Source of the DNA: Mucilaginibacter xinganensis
GTDB lineage: Bacteria > Bacteroidota > Bacteroidia > Sphingobacteriales > Sphingobacteriaceae
Length of the DNA stretch: 64,000 bases
Direction: 5' to 3'
Assembly: GCF_002257585.1 (NCBI RefSeq)
Contig: NZ_CP022743.1
Location: forward strand, 1,426,001 to 1,490,000
Positions 15,975 to 24,137 of this stretch are shown here, one piece after another. How positions within the stretch are numbered: the first letter of the stretch is position 1; every line of letters starts with the position of its first letter. Position numbers and translations under genes: made by a program. The notes below the pieces were generated by a model. That model worked only from the letters and a program-made list of their open reading frames with translations. It was not told the DNA's origin and did not search any database.

Positions 15975-15978
15975 AAGC

Positions 15979-16686
15979 ATGAGTATTGTTGTTGAAGCAC
16001 TGACCAAAGTTTATGGGGCACAAAGGGCGCTTGATGGTATAAGTTTTACGGCGCAGCCGGGCGTACTTGGCTTTTTAGGCCCCAACGGTGCAGGCAAATC
16101 AACCACTATGAAGATACTCACTGGGTTTATCCCGCAAACTACAGGTACGGCATCGGTTTGTGGGTTTGATGTGGAAACCCAGGCTATTGAGGTAAAACGC
16201 AATATAGGCTACCTGCCCGAAAGTAACCCGCTTTACCTTGATATGTATGTTAAGGAATCGATGGCGTTTATTGCGGGCATCCATCAAATGAAATCGCCCC
16301 AAAAGCGGATAGCGGATATAATTGAACAGACAGGATTAGGGCCTGAGCAACACAAAAAGGTAGGACAGTTATCAAAGGGCTACCGGCAACGGGTAGGCCT
16401 TGCACAGGCCATTATTCATGACCCGGCTGTACTTATATTGGATGAGCCGACTTCGGGCCTTGATCCTAACCAATTGATCGGTATCCGCCAGCTTATCCTC
16501 GATCTTGGTAAAACAAAAACGGTGATTCTATCGACACATATTATGCAGGAGGTGGAAGCGGTTTGCAGCCAGGTGATTATTATTAACAAAGGCAAAATTG
16601 TAGCTAATGATTCGCTTGAAGGCTTAAGGAACAAAAATAAGCGCAAAACACTGGAGCATATCTTTATTGAACTGACCAACGTTTAG
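15979..16686 (+). CDS. gldA: GldA-like ABC transporter ATP-binding protein
   Basis: A 235-residue ABC ATPase. Walker A is GPNGAGKS (34-41), the signature is QLSKGYRQRVGLAQA and Walker B is AVLILDEPTSGLDP, with the H-loop in ILSTHIMQEVEAV. Its closest family by pattern is GldA, the ATPase of the GldA-GldF-GldG exporter linked to gliding and T9SS in Flavobacterium. A GldF-GldG fusion is encoded 7.5 kb away at 24138-26543 on the other strand, so the assignment is plausible but rests partly on that. It could also serve another ABC-2 exporter. Confidence 0.8.
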   Translation: MSIVVEALTKVYGAQRALDGISFTAQPGVLGFLGPNGAGKSTTMKILTGFIPQTTGTASVCGFDVETQAIEVKRNIGYLPESNPLYLDMYVKESMAFIAGIHQMKSPQKRIADIIEQTGLGPEQHKKVGQLSKGYRQRVGLAQAIIHDPAVLILDEPTSGLDPNQLIGIRQLILDLGKTKTVILSTHIMQEVEAVCSQVIIINKGKIVANDSLEGLRNKNKRKTLEHIFIELTNV

Positions 16687-16758
16687 TGCGTATTAAGTTT
16701 AATACCACAAAAGGCCGTAAATGAGCCTGAAATAAGTTTAAAGGTTTCGCTGCTAACA

Positions 16759-18966
16759 TCAGGCTACTTCAAGATGGCTTTCTGTAAGTTTACCCATTGG
16801 CACGGTAAACGAAAATTTGGTTCCCTGGCCCTGCTTGCTGGTAACCCAGATTTTTCCGCTGCACTTTTCAACAAGGTCCTTACAAAACAGCATTCCCATG
16901 CCTGTTCCTGATTCGTTGTTGGTGCCGGTATTGCTGTTAACCTTGCTTTTAAATAGCTTACCCAATTGTTCTTCGCTCATACCCATTCCTGTATCTTTTA
17001 CAGAAATAACATAGTTGTGATCGTCCTGCTGAATAGAAGTAATTTCGATGGTGTCGTTTTCGCTCGAGAATTTTATAGCGTTTGTAATTAAATTACGAAT
17101 AACGATGCGGATAGAATTAGGATCGGCAGACGCTACCGCGTCCTGCGAAACACTGTCAATAATGTTAATACCTTTTAATTTTGCCTGTTCCAGGTAGCTT
17201 TCAGTTTCGTAAGCAACAATATCCTTTATAAAAAAGCTTTTGGTAGAACTGTCGAAATTATCCATTTGGCTGTTAATCCAAAATAAAAGGGTGTCGAGGA
17301 AATCAGAGGTGTATTCGAGCTTTTTAAGCACCCCCGGAATCATCGCAAGCATTTGTTCGTGCGAAATAGTTTCATCCTCTAAAAGACTGAACAAGCCCCT
17401 TAGCGTGCTCAATGGTGCCCTAAGATCATGCGCAAGTACGGATATTAGCCTGTCTTTTAAAACATTCAGGTCGTTTAACTTTTTGGCCTGGTCATCAAGG
17501 TCGGTCTTTTGCTGTAATACTTCCCTGTTTTTGTCTTCAAGCATTGCGTTTATTTGTTGCTGCTTGCGCTTTTGCCTGTAGTAAACAATTGACACTGCAA
17601 GCATGCCGATAATGATGGTTAAAAAGATCAGGTTTATCAGGCGCTGCTGTTTGATGCGCTGGTTATACGAATCATCTTTTTCTTTATGCTGCTGGGCAAG
17701 TTGCCGCTCTTTTGATGCAAAATTAAGTTCGAGGTTATAGGAAGTAAGCTTTTGAATGCTCTCGTTGTTGTTCAGGCTGTCCTTTAGCTCATTGTAACGT
17801 TTTAGCATATTGTAGGCATCGTCATACCTGCCCAGGCCTGCAAGGGTTTTGTTTAATTGCAGCGCAGCGCTTGATCGTACCGTTAAATTACGCAGTGTAG
17901 CCGCCAGGTGCTGGCCCTGCGTGGCATAGATATATGCGTTTTTATAATCTTTTTGCAGGTTGTACATGGTAGCCATGCCAATTAATGCATAAGCCTGGTT
18001 GTAAACAATTTTAAATTTGCTTGCAATTTGCAGGGAGGTATCCAGGTATCTTTTTGCTAAGGCAAATTGTCCTTTATGTGCATAACACAAGCCAAGGTCG
18101 GTGAATACGGAACTCATGCCGTCCTTATCGTCCTGCTTTTTGGCAATTTTAATTGCCTTTGATAAATGAACAATTGCCCTGTCATACTCCTTATGTGCTA
18201 TCAACACTTCTCCTATGTTTTCATTAATGGTACCAACCCCGGTAAGGTTGTTGGTGCCCTTAAAAAGATTAAGTGCTTTATGGTAATGTTCAAGTGCTTT
18301 TGGATAAACCTCCATGCCCTGTAACACCACGCCAATATCATTGTATATAGATGCTGATGCGTTGTGGTCGTTATTTTTAATAGTTAAATACAAGGCTTTG
18401 TAATAGTAGTCAAGCGCAGTTGAATTTTGCCCTTCGCTAAAATATACGATGCCTATGTTTTTATAACAATCGGCAATTTCGGTATCGTCCTTTAATTGTG
18501 TATTTAAATCCAAAGCTAAATTAAGGTAGTATAAAGCAGTTTGGTATTTGGCAAGTAAATTATCCATGCGGCCGTAAAGCTTGTAGCAATTGCTAAGGCC
18601 CTTTAAATCGTTTATACTTTTATAGATATCAAGCGCTTCATCAAAATTTTGCTGGCCTTGTGCAAACCGGCCCTTAAAAAAGTTTGCATGGCCGGTTAAT
18701 ACCAGGCCGTTTGCCAGGCCCTGCCTGTAATTAATTTTGCGTGACTGTTCAATGCTTTTGCGTCCGTAAAACAGGGTGCTGTCGGGGTTGGAATCGAAAT
18801 AGTTTTCGGCAAGGTTGTTTAACCTTTTTATGGTGGTAGTATCAGGTAGCGTCTGTTTATTTGCTCCTGCAATTAATATTTTTAAGCTGTCAACTCTGCC
18901 CCGGTCTATTGAAGCAAATGCAGAAATTGATATAAATAAAAAAGATAAGGTTAAGTGTATCTTCAA
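16759..18966 (-). CDS. TPR-repeat sensor histidine kinase
   Basis: A 735-residue protein with a signal peptide (MKIHLTLSFLFISISAFAS), about eight tetratricopeptide repeats in the periplasm (residues 45-400, e.g. IGIVYFSEGQNSTALDYYYKA-type units), one TM helix at about 443-463, a coiled coil and a kinase core. His513 is in VLAHDLRAPLS; the ATPase domain has NLITNAIKFS, DTGMGMS and GTGMGMLFCKDLV. No response regulator is adjacent, so it is an orphan. It converges on the GldA-like gene with only 72 bp between and no clear terminator. Confidence 0.93.
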   Translation of the reverse strand: MKIHLTLSFLFISISAFASIDRGRVDSLKILIAGANKQTLPDTTTIKRLNNLAENYFDSNPDSTLFYGRKSIEQSRKINYRQGLANGLVLTGHANFFKGRFAQGQQNFDEALDIYKSINDLKGLSNCYKLYGRMDNLLAKYQTALYYLNLALDLNTQLKDDTEIADCYKNIGIVYFSEGQNSTALDYYYKALYLTIKNNDHNASASIYNDIGVVLQGMEVYPKALEHYHKALNLFKGTNNLTGVGTINENIGEVLIAHKEYDRAIVHLSKAIKIAKKQDDKDGMSSVFTDLGLCYAHKGQFALAKRYLDTSLQIASKFKIVYNQAYALIGMATMYNLQKDYKNAYIYATQGQHLAATLRNLTVRSSAALQLNKTLAGLGRYDDAYNMLKRYNELKDSLNNNESIQKLTSYNLELNFASKERQLAQQHKEKDDSYNQRIKQQRLINLIFLTIIIGMLAVSIVYYRQKRKQQQINAMLEDKNREVLQQKTDLDDQAKKLNDLNVLKDRLISVLAHDLRAPLSTLRGLFSLLEDETISHEQMLAMIPGVLKKLEYTSDFLDTLLFWINSQMDNFDSSTKSFFIKDIVAYETESYLEQAKLKGINIIDSVSQDAVASADPNSIRIVIRNLITNAIKFSSENDTIEITSIQQDDHNYVISVKDTGMGMSEEQLGKLFKSKVNSNTGTNNESGTGMGMLFCKDLVEKCSGKIWVTSKQGQGTKFSFTVPMGKLTESHLEVA

Positions 18967-19114
18967 TGTGAACGTATTTTAGTTGATGTAATAATTTACC
19001 GTCAATAACTGTTTTACAATCACTTATACGCAGAAAGCGAGATACTTTGTTATGCTTTTTTCTAATTAATTAAAATTATTTTCAAGAGGTATAACTCAAA
19101 TACAGCGGGTAACA

Positions 19115-19149
19115 AAAAAGCCTGTCTCCGCATTGGAAACAGGCTTTTT
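19115..19149 (-). terminator. Intrinsic terminator downstream of rpsT
   Basis: AAAAAGCCTGTCTCC (19115-19129) pairs with GGAAACAGGCTTTTT (19135-19149) with one mismatch and a 5-nt loop. The ends are A-rich on the left and T-rich on the right, so it can work in both directions. On the minus strand it lies 19 nt after the rpsT stop. Confidence 0.93.
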
Positions 19150-19167
19150 GTAAAAATGCCTTATATA

Positions 19168-19422
19168 TTATTTTAAGCCGTTAACAAACTTTGTAAGTTT
19201 CGACTTATTATTTGAAGCTTTATTTTTGTGAATAACATTCTTTTTAGCCAAACGGTCAAGCATTGAAATCACTTTAACTAAAAGTTGACTTGCATCAGCT
19301 TTAGTAGTTGAGCCTCTTAATTTTTTTATGGCGTTCCTGGTGGTTTTAGCCTGATACCTGTTACGTAAGCGCTTCGCAGCGTTTGAACGGATCCTTTTTA
19401 ATGATGATTTATGATTTGCCAT
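19168..19422 (-). CDS. rpsT: 30S ribosomal protein S20
   Basis: An 84-residue, strongly basic helical protein: MANHKSSLKRIRSNAAKRLR start, TTRNAIKKLRG, and KNVIHKNKASNNKSKL near the end, all standard for S20. It binds 16S rRNA early in 30S assembly. It is monocistronic, with a consensus promoter and a strong terminator. Confidence 0.98.
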   Translation of the reverse strand: MANHKSSLKRIRSNAAKRLRNRYQAKTTRNAIKKLRGSTTKADASQLLVKVISMLDRLAKKNVIHKNKASNNKSKLTKFVNGLK

Positions 19423-19463
19423 TGTATAGCTTTGTTATTCTTTTTCTTTTATTTTAAGGACTG

Positions 19464-19494
19464 CAAATATAGGATGAATATTTATAAAATCAAA
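19464..19494 (-). promoter_or_regulatory. Consensus Bacteroidota promoter of rpsT, TTTG-N19-TATATTTG
   Basis: On the minus strand TTTG (19494-19491) is followed after exactly 19 nt by TATATTTG (19471-19464), a full match to the TTTG/TAnnTTTG consensus of the primary sigma factor in this phylum. The leader of about 35-40 nt is A-rich and has no Shine-Dalgarno motif. Confidence 0.85.
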
Positions 19495-19610
19495 TACCTT
19501 TTTTATTTTTTTGTGATAGGGGGTAAGTTGGATTGTTGTAAGCGCGTAAAGCAGTGGTTTTTATTAATTAAAACAGGGCTGGCTGGCGTTTGAGTTTGTT
19601 CTTAATTTAT

Positions 19611-20621
19611 ATGCGGGTAAAATATCAATCAACATTAAAACTATATTTGGGTGTGAAACCTGCTTTTAGAATTATTGTCTGCTTAAGCCTTACATTCACC
19701 TGCACCTCATGGGGGTTTTACGCACATTATCGCATTGGGCGGCTGGCTGTTTTTACTTTGCCAAAGGCGATGGCAGGTTTTTATAAAAGCAATATTGAAT
19801 ACCTCACAGAGCACGCAATCAGCGCTGATAAGCGGCGGTATGTTGATTCCACCGAGGCACCGCATCATTTTTTAAATGCTGACCATTACGGAAAAGATCC
19901 GTTTAAGCGGATCCCGCATAACTGGTATGACGCAGCTGCCAAATATACCGCAGATACGCTCGACAAATATGGCACCGTTCCCTGGACTATTCAGTACAAT
20001 TATTACCGGCTGGTAAAAGCTTTTAAGGCGCATGATACCATCGCCATATTAAACACCTCTGCCAATTTGGGCCATTATATTGCCGATGCACATGTACCGT
20101 TGCATTTAACACAAAACTATAACGGGCAGCTAACCAATCAAACAGGTATTCACGCACTATGGGAAAGCAGGCTGCCTGAATTATTTAGTGATCGTTACAA
20201 TTATTATGGGGGCAAAGCCCGTTACATCCAAAATCCGTTGACGGAGGCTTTCAAAATATGCCGCAGCGCATTCAACAGCGCAGATACTGTCCTTATGTTT
20301 GAGCGGCTATTGAACAAACGGTTTCCTGCTGATAAAAAATATGAAATGGTGGTGCACGGGCAAAAGGAAATAAAGGATTATTCTGTAGCCTACGCGGCGG
20401 CCTATCATAAAATGCTAAAGGGTATGGTTGAACGCCGGATGCGTTCGTCTATACTCGAAATTGGCAGTTACTGGTACTCGGCCTGGGTGGATGCCGGGCA
20501 GCCTGACCTAAACAAACTGATTAAAAAGACGATGAGCCGACAGGAAGTGCTTCAGATTGAAAAAGAAGAAACTTTGTTTAAAAACGGGGAAGTATTAGTT
20601 TTAGCTAAAAAAACTTCATGA
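19611..20621 (+). CDS. Zinc-dependent phospholipase C / S1-P1 nuclease-like protein
   Basis: About 336 residues with an N-terminal hydrophobic signal ending near TCTSWG. Trp-Gly at the mature N-terminus, GFYAHYRIGRLAVFTLP, APHHFLNADHYGKDP, NLGHYIADAHVPLHLTQNY and TGIHALWESRLPEL give the His/Asp pattern of the trinuclear-zinc fold shared by phospholipase C and S1/P1 nucleases, in which the mature N-terminal Trp is itself a zinc ligand. It is secreted or periplasmic; phospholipid or nucleic acid could be the substrate. I chose ATG 19611 over TTG 19590. Its last 6 bp overlap the converging DedA gene. Confidence 0.88.
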   Translation: MRVKYQSTLKLYLGVKPAFRIIVCLSLTFTCTSWGFYAHYRIGRLAVFTLPKAMAGFYKSNIEYLTEHAISADKRRYVDSTEAPHHFLNADHYGKDPFKRIPHNWYDAAAKYTADTLDKYGTVPWTIQYNYYRLVKAFKAHDTIAILNTSANLGHYIADAHVPLHLTQNYNGQLTNQTGIHALWESRLPELFSDRYNYYGGKARYIQNPLTEAFKICRSAFNSADTVLMFERLLNKRFPADKKYEMVVHGQKEIKDYSVAYAAAYHKMLKGMVERRMRSSILEIGSYWYSAWVDAGQPDLNKLIKKTMSRQEVLQIEKEETLFKNGEVLVLAKKTS

Positions 20622-21263
20622 TCTTTTAGTGGTTCTGCTCCTTATGGCTGCATAAATTGGCGGGATAATTGAAATTAAAATGATGGCAACGCCTATAAGC
20701 GCAAAGTTCTTCTTGAAAAACGGAACGGTCCCAAGTTCGTAACCAGCGAAAAGGAAAAGGATGATCCATGCTGCGCCGCCAATAATGTTGTACAGGCTAT
20801 AACGTAAAAAAGGCATTTTACCCACACCGGCCACAAATGGGGCAATGGTTCGGATAATAGGCATAAAGCGGCTGAATATGACTGCTTTGCCGCCATGCTT
20901 GTCAAAAAAGGCCTTGGTCTGCAGGTAATAATCCAGCTTCAGGATCTTATTATCCTCTTTAAAAACTCTGGGGCCTAGATAACTGCCCAGCATATAGTTA
21001 ACGGTATTGCCGATAAATGCCGCCGCTATTAATATAAGAGCTAAAAGAAAAATATTTAAGCCTGTAGCGCCACCTGCAATTAGCGCACCTGCGGCAAATA
21101 AAAGCGAATCACCAGGTAAAAAAGGGGTAACTACAAAGCCGGTTTCGGCAAATATTATGGCAAATAATATTAAATAAGTTAAAGCATGGTACTGGCTTGT
21201 AATATCAGCCAGGTGCTTGTCAATATGTAAAATAAAATCAATCAGGCCTTTAACTATTTCCAA
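20616..21263 (-). CDS. DedA family membrane protein
   Basis: A 215-residue inner-membrane protein with about five hydrophobic segments. DedA hallmarks are FLPGDSLLFAAGALIAGG, the GNTVNYMLGSYLGPRVF segment, and SRFMPIIRTIAPFVAGVG with the conserved arginines. The family includes undecaprenyl-phosphate and phosphatidylethanolamine flippases, coupled to proton motive force. The nearby uppS (44094) makes the isoprenoid precursor, but the two are not linked in position. The 3' end overlaps the phospholipase-like gene by 6 bp on the opposite strand. Confidence 0.93.
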   Translation of the reverse strand: MEIVKGLIDFILHIDKHLADITSQYHALTYLILFAIIFAETGFVVTPFLPGDSLLFAAGALIAGGATGLNIFLLALILIAAAFIGNTVNYMLGSYLGPRVFKEDNKILKLDYYLQTKAFFDKHGGKAVIFSRFMPIIRTIAPFVAGVGKMPFLRYSLYNIIGGAAWIILFLFAGYELGTVPFFKKNFALIGVAIILISIIPPIYAAIRSRTTKRS

Positions 21264-21327
21264 TGCTTTAAATTTTGAGCGAATTTAAAAAAAAATTACT
21301 TGATTGCCAGTGTTAAGGAGGGCGTTG

Positions 21328-21412
21328 TTGACTAAGTTTATTTTTTGAAGCGGGTAATCGGCCATGGTTTATTAACCTAGTTACCCGCCAATATCGGTAT
21401 AATCAACTTACC
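21328..21412. repeat. Nested intergenic palindrome between DedA and a DUF4397 gene
   Basis: GCGGGTAA (21350-21357) pairs perfectly with TTACCCGC (21381-21388). Outside it, GTTGACTAAG (21328) is mirrored by ATAATCAACTTA (21400-21411), the GTTGATTA word of the other intergenic palindromes. It fills the DedA leader and overlaps the end of the upstream DUF4397 gene. Confidence 0.6.
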
Positions 21413-22130
21413 TGTTTGTTATTAGCCCTGTGTTAAAGGCGGCTGAATCGGTGCGGTTGGTATAGCCATAGGAATATAATGTATATAGCCTTCCGTCCTG
21501 GATTTGCACCTTGGGGAGCGTTTGCAATATAGTTGATGAGCCGGTGGTGTTGATCTGGAAATCATAATACCCGTTTGGTAATTCAATAAAGTCAGAATAT
21601 TTGGGATAAATTACTTTGCTGAATGCTTTAACCCCGTTGGCGTAAACATCAATACCGCCTGTGCCGGTTGGCGAGGCGTTAACAAAGCGCACTTTACCGC
21701 GCCCCAATGCCGGTACGCTTGACGTGTCAACCGTAAAAATTGAAGTAAGCGAATTATCCGCCACGTTACCCGTAATAAAAAGGCTGTAAACCGCTGCTGT
21801 TTTTAATACATCGTGCCTTGAAACCAGTACCGGCCCGCCACCAACGGTTAGCGATGACCTGATCAAAAAAGGTGTATCTAAATAGGGTAAATAAAAATAC
21901 CCCTGGTTAACATTAAAGGTATATGAAGTGGTATTTATTTTAAGGAAACGGATATACAGGTCTACAGGGAAAGCATCAGGGCTTAAGTTTAAGATCTGAT
22001 ATTTAACATTAAGCCCGTTGGGGTTTGAAATAGGTGCTTTACCACAAGACGACAGGAATGAGCAAAGCCACAGGCAGGTAATAGCTGCGAACAGCCAGCC
22101 TGTTATTTTCCATTTATTTTTAACAATCAT
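21408..22130 (-). CDS. DUF4397 domain lipoprotein
   Basis: A 240-residue exported protein. A hydrophobic N-terminus ends in a lipobox (FLSSC, Cys about residue 29), so it should be lipidated. The mature part holds beta-rich DUF4397-like sequence: LNLSPDAFPVDLYIRFLKI, YLPYLDTPFLIRSS, KVRFVNASPTGTGGIDVYAN and LPNGYYDFQI. The function of DUF4397 proteins is unknown; they are surface-associated in this phylum. It follows the related gene at 22151-22828 after 20 nt, so the two form a pair. Confidence 0.85.
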   Translation of the reverse strand: MIVKNKWKITGWLFAAITCLWLCSFLSSCGKAPISNPNGLNVKYQILNLSPDAFPVDLYIRFLKINTTSYTFNVNQGYFYLPYLDTPFLIRSSLTVGGGPVLVSRHDVLKTAAVYSLFITGNVADNSLTSIFTVDTSSVPALGRGKVRFVNASPTGTGGIDVYANGVKAFSKVIYPKYSDFIELPNGYYDFQINTTGSSTILQTLPKVQIQDGRLYTLYSYGYTNRTDSAAFNTGLITNR

Positions 22131-22150
22131 AATTTAAATAACCTGTAGTA

Positions 22151-22828
22151 TTAAAAATTACGCGCAAGCGCCACACTGAGCTTTGCGGTTCCTTTCCCGG
22201 TTAACGATCCCTTTGAAAACAGGGTGTACATGTGCCCGGCCGCCAAAGTCATACTGGTATCAACCTTAACAATATCTGAACCAGCTACCTTTACTTTCAT
22301 TGCCATAAGGCCGGTGTCAATTATGGTAAACGCACCTATTTGTTTAAACGCAATTGAACTAAAGCTAACCTTGCTGCCAACAGTGACATTTAAACTGCCG
22401 GCATCCGACGATGCATTTACAAACCTTATTTTTGCTTTAGGTGTGGTGTTAATGCCTGTTGTATCCAGAAAATCAAACTTACTGAATGAACTGGCAGTTG
22501 TTTCATCAGTAATATAAAGGGAATTATTTATGCTGTCTGCCTTTAAATTTAATGGCACACTGAACAGGATGTCAACCCCGCCATTTTTTTTAAACTGGTA
22601 GTTTTGCAACCCCGCAGCTACCGGTAAATAAAAGGATTGCCCGCCGCTGGTAAGGCTGAAATTAGTTTGCCGCGTTCCGTTTATAAACAAGTTCAAGGTA
22701 TCGTTTGAGGCGTTAATGATATTCAAGCCTACAGTTGCTGTCTTGGGAAAAACGTTGTCATTGTTTTTGCACGACGCCCATCCTGCAACAGCAACTACTA
22801 ATAGTAAAATAATAAACCTGGTATTCAT
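22151..22828 (-). CDS. DUF4397 domain lipoprotein
   Basis: A 225-residue paralogue of the next gene downstream. The signal ends in WASC (Cys20), a lipobox. Segments LNIINASNDTLNLFINGTRQ, YLPVAAGLQNYQFK and KIRFVNASSDAGSLNVTVG match the same domain. It is first in a two-gene unit. The function is unknown; an outer-membrane or surface lipoprotein is the likely location. Confidence 0.85.
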   Translation of the reverse strand: MNTRFIILLLVVAVAGWASCKNNDNVFPKTATVGLNIINASNDTLNLFINGTRQTNFSLTSGGQSFYLPVAAGLQNYQFKKNGGVDILFSVPLNLKADSINNSLYITDETTASSFSKFDFLDTTGINTTPKAKIRFVNASSDAGSLNVTVGSKVSFSSIAFKQIGAFTIIDTGLMAMKVKVAGSDIVKVDTSMTLAAGHMYTLFSKGSLTGKGTAKLSVALARNF

Positions 22829-22880
22829 ACAGTAAATGCTATTATAACTACTTATAGTAAGTTTTGTTATTGGGGCGAAT

Positions 22881-22907
22881 AAAAAAGTCCGGTTCTTACA
22901 CCGGACT
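22881..22907 (-). terminator. Intrinsic terminator downstream of dnaN
   Basis: AGTCCGGT (22886-22893) pairs with ACCGGACT (22900-22907) across a 6-nt loop. On the minus strand the stem is followed by T6, 73 nt after the dnaN stop. Confidence 0.9.
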
Positions 22908-22979
22908 CCAATTTGGATTTATAATTTAAGATATTCAAGAATAAAATAAATTCACTTCAAAATTAGTGCTTTTTAAGCA

Positions 22980-24104
22980 CTATGCATAACTATTAAGCAT
23001 TACCGGCATTACCAGCATCAGTACGTCCTCGTTTTCATCGCCGCCCTGGGGCAACAAAATGCCGGCCCGGTTCGGGGTTGACATTTCAAGGGTAACTTCT
23101 TCGCATGATAAATTTTTAAGCATCTCGATCAGGAAACGGGCGTTAAAGCCAATCTCCATATCTTCGCCTTCATACTGGCAGCTTAAACGTTCATGAGCTT
23201 CGTTAGCAAAATCAATATCCTCTGATGAGATATTCAGCTCGCTGCCGTTTATTTTAAGCCTTACCTGGTGCGTAGTTTTATTAGCATAAATAGCCACACG
23301 GCTTAATGAACCTAAGAACGACTGGCGGTCGATACTTAATTTATTTGGATTGTTTAACGGTATAACCGCTTCATAATCAGGGTAACGCTCATCAATTAAA
23401 CGGCAAACCAGGTTAATGTTGCCAAACTTAAAGAAAGCGCTGGTGCTGTTGTATTCAACAGCTACGTTCACATCATCAGACGGTAACGACGATTTTAAAA
23501 GCGTTAATGCCTTTTTAGGTAATATAAATGATGTGGTACTTGCAGCCTTTGCATCTTTGCGGCGGTAACGCACCAATTTATGTGCGTCAGTAGCCACAAA
23601 AGTTAAGTACTGAGTTGACAACTGGCAGTAAACGCCTGTCATTGCGGGGCGCAGTTCATCGTTACTTACGGCAAAAATTGTTTTGTTTATTGCTTCAGCT
23701 AAAACTGATGCCGGCAGATTTACTGACGATGCATTTTCAACAACCGGAATCTTAGGGAAATCTTCGCCATTTTCGCCGTTAAGCTTATATTTTCCGTCGC
23801 CGGCATTTATTTCGATAGCAAAAGTAGCGTCATCAACCGAAAAGTTAACAGGTTGCTCAGGCAATGATTTCAGTGTTTCAAGTAATATGCGCGATGGTAT
23901 AGCAATCCGCCCGTTCTCTTTAGCTTCAACCGATAACGAAGTTGTCATGCTGGTTTGCAGATCGGTTGCCGAAATAGTTAAGTTTCCATCTTTTATCTCG
24001 AACAAAAAGTTTTCAAGTATGGGCAATACGGTACTATTGCTCAAAGCCCCGCTTACGGACTGTAATTGCTTGAGTAATGTTGATGTAGAAACAATAAATC
24101 TCAT
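22980..24104 (-). CDS. dnaN: DNA polymerase III subunit beta (sliding clamp)
   Basis: A 374-residue sliding clamp, full length for the family: MRFIVSTSTLLKQLQSVSGA start, LPILENFLFEI, LVRYRRKDA near 180, and the C-terminal LLPQGGDENEDVLMLVMPVM. It encircles DNA and tethers the replicative polymerase. It is not next to dnaA here, which is common in this phylum. It has its own TACTTTTG promoter element and a downstream terminator, so it is transcribed alone. Confidence 0.98.
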   Translation of the reverse strand: MRFIVSTSTLLKQLQSVSGALSNSTVLPILENFLFEIKDGNLTISATDLQTSMTTSLSVEAKENGRIAIPSRILLETLKSLPEQPVNFSVDDATFAIEINAGDGKYKLNGENGEDFPKIPVVENASSVNLPASVLAEAINKTIFAVSNDELRPAMTGVYCQLSTQYLTFVATDAHKLVRYRRKDAKAASTTSFILPKKALTLLKSSLPSDDVNVAVEYNSTSAFFKFGNINLVCRLIDERYPDYEAVIPLNNPNKLSIDRQSFLGSLSRVAIYANKTTHQVRLKINGSELNISSEDIDFANEAHERLSCQYEGEDMEIGFNARFLIEMLKNLSCEEVTLEMSTPNRAGILLPQGGDENEDVLMLVMPVMLNSYA

Positions 24105-24123
24105 ATAATTGGAATTAATCTGT

Positions 24124-24131
24124 CAAAAGTA
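24124..24131 (-). promoter_or_regulatory. TACTTTTG -7 element of dnaN
   Basis: On the minus strand the element matches TAnnTTTG and lies 19 nt before the dnaN ATG, in the 33-nt gap after the gldFG gene. No clear -33 TTTG is seen inside the end of gldFG. Confidence 0.55.
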
Positions 24132-24137
24132 AAAAAT

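Larger units (their letters stand above)
15666..15978. other. Divergent region between trxA and the GldA-like gene
   Basis: About 310 bp. On the minus side it carries the trxA promoter element (15693-15700). On the plus side, the last 65 bp are made of repeated words and end in a TACATTTG element. A 75-codon minus-strand frame at 15707-15934 has no recognisable protein character. Confidence 0.6.

Noticed and set aside
19411..19593. 60-codon frame starting in the rpsT promoter region
   Set aside because: It overlaps the rpsT promoter and the 5' end of rpsT and is rich in Phe, Tyr and Lys from A/T-rich DNA.
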